NCBI RefSeq assembly: GCF_002799155.1
Contig: NZ_NERD01000002.1
Location: 1,116,001-1,180,000, forward strand
DNA from: Stenotrophomonas maltophilia
Lineage (GTDB): Bacteria > Pseudomonadota > Gammaproteobacteria > Xanthomonadales > Xanthomonadaceae
Direction: 5' to 3'
DNA: 64,000 nucleotides
Shown: piece by piece, positions 58,523 through 64,000 of the stretch
How positions within the stretch are numbered: the stretch's first letter is position 1
Layout: each line of letters starts with the position of its first letter
Notes under the pieces: generated by a model
The model's database searches: none
Told to the model about the DNA's origin: nothing
What the model saw: the letters and a program-made list of their open reading frames with translations, nothing else
Position numbers and translations under genes: made by a program

Positions 58523-59038
58523 GTGAACAGCGTGAGGATCTGGGAGAAGGGCTATGCGCTGCGGCGGCGGCTGCTCCGTGGCTTCTTCCTGCGCCGCGGT
58601 TCTGCCAGCGAAGATGCCGAGGACCTCGCGCAGGAGGTTTACCTGCGGTTGCTGCGGGCCACCGGCGAGAATGCCGCAGCGATCGAGAACCCCGAGGCCT
58701 ACCTGTTCACGGTCGCGGCCAATCTTGCACGGGAGCATGCACGCTCGCGTTCGTCCCTGCCGCCGCTGGAGGACGTCGACCTTCTGGCCGAAGTGCTGAA
58801 AAGCGAAGAAGACATCGAAGGTGCATTCGAGCGCGCGCAGCGCTGGAACGATATCCGCGCCACCATCGCACGGATGCCGACGGCCACGCGGCGGGTGATG
58901 GAGCTGCACTACCGCGACGGGCTGGACTGCCCCGCAATCAGCCAGCAGCTGCAGGTGTCGGTGCACATGGTGCGCAAGCACATCGGCAAGGGGCTGGAGG
59001 CGTGCAGGAAGGCGCTTGGCGCCAGGGAGCACACATGA
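58523..59038 (+). CDS. ECF RNA polymerase sigma factor, FecI-like
   Basis: A sigma-70-family protein of about 171 residues with only regions 2 and 4. Region 2 is GFFLRRGSASEDAEDLAQEVYLRLLRA and PEAYLFTVAANLAREHARSR; region 4 is RWNDIRATIARMPTATRRVMELHYRDGLDCPAISQQLQVSVHMVRKHIGKGLEACR. This is the FecI branch, which responds to outer-membrane signals. The start is a GTG at 58523 (a second GTG lies three codons on); the long upstream frame is not coding. Its stop overlaps the fecR start by four bases. Confidence 0.88.
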   Translation: MNSVRIWEKGYALRRRLLRGFFLRRGSASEDAEDLAQEVYLRLLRATGENAAAIENPEAYLFTVAANLAREHARSRSSLPPLEDVDLLAEVLKSEEDIEGAFERAQRWNDIRATIARMPTATRRVMELHYRDGLDCPAISQQLQVSVHMVRKHIGKGLEACRKALGAREHT

Positions 59039-60057
59039 ACCGGAACCCATCCCCCGTGGTCGACGACATGATCGCCTGCGAGGCCATGGACTGGTTCCTG
59101 CGCAATCGCGACGGAATGCTGGGCGAGGCCGAGCGGGGTGCATTCCTGGACTGGATGAAGCGCTCGCCGGAACACGTGCGCGCGTACATGCACGCCCTCG
59201 CGCTGCATCGGCAGGTCGGTGAGGCGCTGCAACCGCCATTGCCGGAAGAGGCGCCGCTGCTGCCACGGCAGGCTGCCGCCAAGGTGGTGCCCCTGTTCGG
59301 TAGCGCACAGGCCGCGCCGCGCGCTGCGCCGCGTCGTCGCCACGCGCGCTGGTGGGTGGCGGCTGCCGTCGCCAGTGTTGCACTGCTTGGCGTGGGCCTG
59401 GTTCCGCAGCTGATGCCCACCGACCAGCTGTACAGCGCCAACCATGGTGAACTGCGTGTGCTGGTGCTGCCCGACCAGACCCAGGTGCGGCTCAACGCGG
59501 ACAGCCGGCTGCGGGTACGCATGGGCTGGTTCAGCCGCAGGGTGGAGCTGCTCCAGGGCGAGGCCTCGTTCGACATTGCACGCGACCGACGGCCGTTCAA
59601 CGTGCAGGTGAACGGGCTGGAGATCCGCGACATCGGCACGGTGTTCGACGTGTCCCGACGGCTGCAGGGGACGCGCATCGGCGTGGTCTCCGGCGAGGTG
59701 GAGGTATGGAGCCAGGGCGAGGGCGCCCGGCGCCTTGCGCAACTGGGCGAAGGCCGGGTGGTACAGGTCGACGCGCGAAGTCAGGCCGTGGAGACGCTGG
59801 ATGTGCCGTTGTCGATGCTGCTGGACTGGCAGCAACGCAAGGTGTCCTTCCTGGACGAGCGGCTGGATGAGGTGGCCGCCGCCTTCAACCGGCACAACCA
59901 GGTGCAGGTGCGGGTGCTGGATGAAGGTGCGGCGTCGGCGCGGCTGTCCGGCAGCCTGGATGCGCATCGCATCGGCGCGCTGCAGGCCTTCCTCGAACGC
60001 GATCCACGCTTTGTCGTCCGTCGCGAAGGCGACACGGTGCGGGTTGGCAGTCGCTGA
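59035..60057 (+). CDS. FecR-family anti-sigma/signal transducer
   Basis: A 340-residue inner-membrane protein. The cytoplasmic N terminus has the DUF4880 pattern (EAMDWFLRNRDGMLGEAERGAFLDWMKRSPEH). One transmembrane helix (WWVAAAVASVALLGVGLVPQL) follows near residue 105, then the periplasmic FecR domain (HGELRVLVLPDQTQVRLNADSRLRV, LLQGEASFDIARDRRPFNV, DIGTVFDVSRRLQGTRIGVVSGEVEVW) and an STN-like C-terminal domain (VAAAFNRHNQVQVRVLDEGA). It should hold the sigma factor until the STN receptor signals. ATGA overlap with the sigma gene. Confidence 0.92.
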   Translation: MNRNPSPVVDDMIACEAMDWFLRNRDGMLGEAERGAFLDWMKRSPEHVRAYMHALALHRQVGEALQPPLPEEAPLLPRQAAAKVVPLFGSAQAAPRAAPRRRHARWWVAAAVASVALLGVGLVPQLMPTDQLYSANHGELRVLVLPDQTQVRLNADSRLRVRMGWFSRRVELLQGEASFDIARDRRPFNVQVNGLEIRDIGTVFDVSRRLQGTRIGVVSGEVEVWSQGEGARRLAQLGEGRVVQVDARSQAVETLDVPLSMLLDWQQRKVSFLDERLDEVAAAFNRHNQVQVRVLDEGAASARLSGSLDAHRIGALQAFLERDPRFVVRREGDTVRVGSR

Positions 60058-60075
60058 GGGCGACGTGGCCGTGCA

Positions 60076-60093
60076 CTGTCAGAAAAGATTCAT
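60076..60093 (+). promoter_or_regulatory. Possible Pho box before the STN-receptor/phoD genes
   Basis: CTGTCAG, AAAA, GATTCAT: exactly 18 bp, with the first heptamer matching the PhoB consensus CTGTCAT at 6 of 7 and the second at 4 of 7, and an AT-rich spacer. It lies 106 bp before the receptor ATG. Confidence 0.35.
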
Positions 60094-60198
60094 CGAATCC
60101 GCATTCTCCACTTCGGTGGAAGCGGGCTCTTACTTGGAAGAAGCCGCTGCCGATCCGCGCAGTGGCACCTGCTGCCTTCTCTCTTCCAAGGACCCGTG

Positions 60199-63132
60199 AT
60201 GCGCAACACGCTCTACCTGTCGATCCTCCTCGCTCTGTCTCCCTGCGCCGTTCCGCTGGCGTCCGCGGCCACTGCCGATGGCCTGGAGGCCCGCGTATCG
60301 GCGCCGATCGCAGCACAGCCCCTGTCGCGTGCGCTGGAGCAGTTGTCGCGCAGCTCCGGCGTGCAGTTCCTGTATTCGGGCAGCGGTGAAGCGCACATGG
60401 CCGGGGCGGTGCCGCGTGGTGCGACCGTCAAGCAGGCGCTTGACGCACTGCTGGCAGGGACTGGACTGGGCTACACCGTGGTTGACGGCAACGTCATCGC
60501 CATCGATCCGGCGCCCGCACGCAACGAACCGAAGCCGGTCGCGCCGAAGCCGCGCGAGGCCGAGGCAGTGGTTGCGCCGACCCTGGGCACGGTGAAGGTG
60601 ATCGCCGCGCACGAGGTGATCGACCAGAAGAAGACTTCGCCGGTGATCAAGGATTCGGTGATCTATGACGAAATGGACAGCTACGGCGACGAAACCCTGG
60701 CCGAAAGCCTGATGGCCGCGCCGGGCCTGAGTGCGGTGGAAGATGCCGGCGAGCCCCGTTACGTGACCGTGCGTGGCGTGCAGGCCAACCTCAACTACAC
60801 CACGATTGATGGCATTGCGATTGCCAGCGTGGGTGGCAGTGGCTCGGGTGAGCGCATGAACAACCTGCAGCTGATTCCCAGCGATATCGGTACCCGTACT
60901 GACATCTACAAGAGCTTCAGTGCAGAACAGGCGCCGGACGCGATCGGCGGTGTGATCGACATCATCAGCCGCAGCGCCTTCGACCGTTCCGGCAAGTATG
61001 TGTTCGCCGATGTGGCCGGCATCTACTCCACGGCCGAAACCAATGTCGAGCGCAGCGCCGGTGGGAACCACGAGACCCTGGGTCACTTCGGCAAGAGCGC
61101 CAAAATGGTGTTCTCCAACCAGTTCGGTGCCGACCAGGACTTCGGCATCGTTGCGGTGGCGCGCTATGAGCAGCGTTCGCGCAACAGCGTCAAGCGCTGG
61201 GTGGAGTCGAACTACTACTACAACGACGCCGGCAAGTACCTCACCGACGGCACCACCGGGCCGGACGAGGCCAAGGGCTGGAACGGGCTGCGCGCGCCGG
61301 GCAATTTCAGCACCGGCACCTACACCAACTTCATCACCAATTTTGGTGGCTCGGCCAAGCTGGAATGGAAGCCATCGGATGATCCGTTCTACGCATCACT
61401 GCTGCTGTACTCGTACCGGTTCTATGAGAACTCGACGATGAACAAGACCGATCTGTACGGCAATGCCAAGTTCCCGATCCGCAACCAGACCGAGGACAGC
61501 GGCACCACCCAGATCAACAGCATTTACATCAAGAACCGGCACGACCGCTGGGACCGCAGCAACCGCGGTGCCATCGCCAGCTTCAACTGGGATATCGGTG
61601 ATCGCTCGCGGCTGACCCTGCGCGGTGGCCACACCGAAGAAACCTTCCACAACAATCAGGTCTACTGGGGGGTACGCGCCTACCCGAGCAACCTGTTCGT
61701 CGACTACGAGAATGACAGCCATGGCTTTCCCAATGCGGTGGCGGTTTCCGATTCCAGCCTGCTGACCAGCTCGGCGTTCAAGCTCAATCCTGCCCAGGCC
61801 TATATCTCGCCGCGTGATGCCAAGGAGAGCATCGACAACCTGCGCGCCGACTTCAGCTACAACATTGATGCCGATGCACGTGGCTTCGGCCTGGCTGCTG
61901 GTGCGGAATACCGCCACCTGAAGATCTGGCAGGACATCGACTTCGACTACTACAAGAGCAGCGCGACGCTGAACGATTACCTGTACCCGGGTTCGACCCT
62001 GCTGGGCAGCGTGCCGGGTTTCCCGCTGATCGACAACCGCAAGTGGAACGAGGAACTGCTGCCGGAACTGGGCAACAACAATGCGGCGTATCCGAATGCC
62101 AACTTCACCAGCGACTACAAGTACGTGGAGGACATCACCAATGCCTACGTCTCCGCGCACTACGCCTGGGACAGGCTGCTGCTGATCGGCGGCCTGCGCT
62201 ACGACCACACCCGCTTCGATGCCTACAGCCCATTCAGCGATGATGGCGGCGCTACGTATACCTCCGCCTTCCGCAACACGAGCGGTGGCTACAACAACCT
62301 GCTGCCCTCATTGAATGCGACGTTCAAGCTGAGCGAGGACCAGCGCCTGCGCTTCTCCGCCAGCCGCACGCTGGGCCGGCCGACGCCGAGCAACATCGCC
62401 CAGGCCACCAGCACCAGCTGTGGCGATGACGAGGAGGGCAGGGGCTTCTGCACCATCAAGCAGGGCAATGCCGATCTGCAGCCGCGCCGTTCCACCAACA
62501 TCGACCTGGCGTGGGACCTGTACTTCAACGGCAACAACGGCCTGGTCTCGGTCGCGCTGTTCGACAAGGTGATCAAGGACGACATCTACACCCTGACCAC
62601 CTTCGAGAACGTGGGTGATACCCGCTACCGGGTGACCCAGCCGATGAACACCGATGAGTCCAGGCTTCGCGGCGTCGAGTTCGCAGTGGCCAACCGCAAC
62701 CTGCAGTGGGGCCGCCAGCGCTTCGACATGTACTTCAATGCCACGCGGCTGGATGGCCAGACCAACTACCGCATCAGTGATGGCACCGAGCGTCGCCTGG
62801 ACCGCCTGCTGTACCAGCCGGACTGGTCGCTCAATGGTTCGGTGATCTGGCGCATGCCGTGGAAGAGCGCGCAGCTGCGCCTGTCCGGCACCTACCGCAG
62901 CCGGATGCTGGTCGACTTCGGCGATACGCAGTGGCTGGATTCGTACTACGACCCGTACATGACCTTCAACATGGCCTTCAGCCACAAGGTCAGCAGGCAC
63001 GTGACGCTGAAGTACGAGGCCAAGAACCTGTTCAACACCCAGCCGACCTACAGCACTGGCCCCAATGGGCGCTTCCGTACCGAGATCGACGACTACGGCC
63101 GCTTCTTCTACTTCCACATCATCTATAACTGA
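60199..63132 (+). CDS. TonB-dependent receptor with STN signalling domain (FecA-like)
   Basis: A 977-residue transducer-type receptor. Signal peptide MRNTLYLSILLALSPCAVPLASA; STN domain at about 30-105 (IAAQPLSRALEQLSRSSGVQFLY, ATVKQALDALLAGTGLGYTV) that would contact FecR; a Pro/Lys linker; a plug (ETLAESLMAAPGLSAVEDAGEPRYVTVRG, QAPDAIGGVIDIISRSAF); and a large barrel to the terminal YGRFFYFHIIYN. Length and plug resemble the oligosaccharide/phospho-compound receptors common in xanthomonads more than FecA itself. The ATG at 60199 follows AAGGA. phoD begins 11 bp after its stop, so the ligand may be a phosphorylated compound. Confidence 0.9.
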   Translation: MRNTLYLSILLALSPCAVPLASAATADGLEARVSAPIAAQPLSRALEQLSRSSGVQFLYSGSGEAHMAGAVPRGATVKQALDALLAGTGLGYTVVDGNVIAIDPAPARNEPKPVAPKPREAEAVVAPTLGTVKVIAAHEVIDQKKTSPVIKDSVIYDEMDSYGDETLAESLMAAPGLSAVEDAGEPRYVTVRGVQANLNYTTIDGIAIASVGGSGSGERMNNLQLIPSDIGTRTDIYKSFSAEQAPDAIGGVIDIISRSAFDRSGKYVFADVAGIYSTAETNVERSAGGNHETLGHFGKSAKMVFSNQFGADQDFGIVAVARYEQRSRNSVKRWVESNYYYNDAGKYLTDGTTGPDEAKGWNGLRAPGNFSTGTYTNFITNFGGSAKLEWKPSDDPFYASLLLYSYRFYENSTMNKTDLYGNAKFPIRNQTEDSGTTQINSIYIKNRHDRWDRSNRGAIASFNWDIGDRSRLTLRGGHTEETFHNNQVYWGVRAYPSNLFVDYENDSHGFPNAVAVSDSSLLTSSAFKLNPAQAYISPRDAKESIDNLRADFSYNIDADARGFGLAAGAEYRHLKIWQDIDFDYYKSSATLNDYLYPGSTLLGSVPGFPLIDNRKWNEELLPELGNNNAAYPNANFTSDYKYVEDITNAYVSAHYAWDRLLLIGGLRYDHTRFDAYSPFSDDGGATYTSAFRNTSGGYNNLLPSLNATFKLSEDQRLRFSASRTLGRPTPSNIAQATSTSCGDDEEGRGFCTIKQGNADLQPRRSTNIDLAWDLYFNGNNGLVSVALFDKVIKDDIYTLTTFENVGDTRYRVTQPMNTDESRLRGVEFAVANRNLQWGRQRFDMYFNATRLDGQTNYRISDGTERRLDRLLYQPDWSLNGSVIWRMPWKSAQLRLSGTYRSRMLVDFGDTQWLDSYYDPYMTFNMAFSHKVSRHVTLKYEAKNLFNTQPTYSTGPNGRFRTEIDDYGRFFYFHIIYN

Positions 63133-63142
63133 GGACGCAGCC

Positions 63143-64000
63143 GTGGATACGATCAATCGCAGGCGATTCCTGGCCCTGGCTGGGCTGTCCGCCGCCGGCG
63201 CCTGGATGGGTACGGCGCACGCGCTGGCGGCACAGGCCGATGCCACCGCGTTGAACCCGCGCAACCTGCTGGCCTCGCCGCGGTTTGCCAGCTCTCCGTT
63301 CACCCTGGGCGTGGCCTCGGGTGATCCTTCGGCCGATGGCATGGTGCTGTGGACACGGCTGGCGACCGAACCGCTGGTGTTCGGCGGTGGCATGCCGACC
63401 CGGCCGATGGTGGTCGAATGGCAGTTGGCTGCGGACGAGCGTATGCGCAGGGTGGTGCGCCAGGGTTCGGCGATGGCGCATCCCGAGCTGGGCCATGCCG
63501 TGCACGTGGAGCTGGAAGGACTGGCACCGGGCCGACCTTACTGGTATCGCTTCACGGTGGGCGGCCATGCCAGTGCGGTGGGTTGCACGCGCACGCTGCC
63601 CGCAGCCACGACGGCGGTGGATCGGGTGCGCTTCGCGGTAGCGGGCTGCCAACACTACGAAGAGGGCCACTACACCGCGTGGCGGCGCATCGCCGAGGAA
63701 CCGCTGGATTTCGTTTTCCACTATGGTGACTACATCTACGAGGGCGAAAGCCAGCCGGGCCTGCGGAAGATGAACGGACAGCCGTTCACCAACCTGCGCA
63801 ATCATGTCGGGCCGCAGACCTACACGCTGGACGACTACCGCCGCCGCTACGCCCAGTACAAGAGCGATGCCGACCTGCAGGCCGCACATGCGTCTGCACC
63901 GTGGTTCGTCACCTTCGATGACCATGAAGTGGACAACAACTGGGCCGGTGCCGAGGACCAGGACGACACGCCCAGCGAAGTCTTCCTGCTGCGCCGCGTG
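63143..64000 (+). CDS. PhoD-family alkaline phosphatase/phosphodiesterase, 3'-truncated by window edge
   Basis: The first 286 codons of an alkaline phosphatase D family enzyme; the frame is open to the window end. The twin-arginine signal is NRRRFLALAGLSAAGAWMGTAHA. The PhoD N-terminal domain follows (FTLGVASGDPSADGMVLWTRL), then the metallophosphatase domain with RFAVAGCQHYEEGHYTAWRRIAEEPLDFVFHYGDYIYEGE and FVTFDDHEVDNNW, which hold the metal ligands. Tat export suggests it folds with Fe3+/Ca2+ in the cytoplasm. The start is a GTG after GAGGACGCAGCC. It lies 11 bp after the STN receptor gene and should be in the same transcript. Confidence 0.92.
   Translation, partial: MDTINRRRFLALAGLSAAGAWMGTAHALAAQADATALNPRNLLASPRFASSPFTLGVASGDPSADGMVLWTRLATEPLVFGGGMPTRPMVVEWQLAADERMRRVVRQGSAMAHPELGHAVHVELEGLAPGRPYWYRFTVGGHASAVGCTRTLPAATTAVDRVRFAVAGCQHYEEGHYTAWRRIAEEPLDFVFHYGDYIYEGESQPGLRKMNGQPFTNLRNHVGPQTYTLDDYRRRYAQYKSDADLQAAHASAPWFVTFDDHEVDNNWAGAEDQDDTPSEVFLLRRV

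Overview
The window looks like chromosomal DNA of a Stenotrophomonas, most likely the S. maltophilia group. Reasons: high GC with strong third-position G/C bias; many short hairpins that begin with GTAG (SMAG-type repeats, known from S. maltophilia); the xanthomonad LexA operator TTAGTAGTAATACTACTAA; and xanthomonad gene order (surE-pcm-yqaA-nlpD without rpoS, lexA-recA-recX-alaS-csrA-tRNA-Ser). Most of the window is conserved core genome. There are no insertion sequences, phages or CRISPR arrays.

Layout. 1-8.2 kb: the 3' part of a nucleotide-sugar dehydrogenase, then single metabolic genes (glutamate-synthase-like flavoprotein, GNAT, BaiN-like flavoprotein, FKBP lipoprotein, TrhO, LLM oxidoreductase, general-stress FMN protein). 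8.2-16.8 kb: ExoD and CNNM/CorC membrane proteins, the DUF47-Pit phosphate pair, an S10 peptidase, a GNAT and parE. 17-24.9 kb: a forward run pyrG-kdsA-(two small membrane proteins)-eno-ftsB-ispD-ispF-truD, much of it with overlapping start and stop codons. 25-33 kb: smr, surE-pcm-yqaA-nlpD, yhbY, rlmE-ftsH. 33-37.2 kb: folP-miaA-hfq-hflX. 37.3-45.5 kb: pncC-ubiB, the SOS genes lexA-recA-recX, then alaS-csrA-tRNA-Ser(GCU).

45.6-64 kb is the more variable part. It has three TonB-dependent receptors in different regulatory settings and a fragment of a fourth. The first is a ZnuD-like receptor with a Zur-like site before its start. The second sits in a leftward MFS-ROK-receptor-YdcF unit, with a strong inverted repeat (candidate ROK operator) just upstream of the receptor. 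The third is an STN-domain receptor preceded by an ECF sigma factor and a FecR anti-sigma factor and followed by a PhoD phosphatase. A Pho-box-like sequence lies between fecR and that receptor. aceE lies between the second and third groups.

Intergenic DNA is rich in structured repeats: SMAG hairpins, singly and in pairs; hairpins bounded by GGGGTC/GACCCC; a perfect 68-bp palindrome; and an element found three times whose stem sequence changes from copy to copy while its 51-52-nt loop is conserved. The last 52 bp of nlpD are also duplicated just downstream of the gene. These repeats and the three receptor loci are the most interesting parts. No wholly new multi-gene system is evident. All functional statements come from reading motifs by eye, without database searches.
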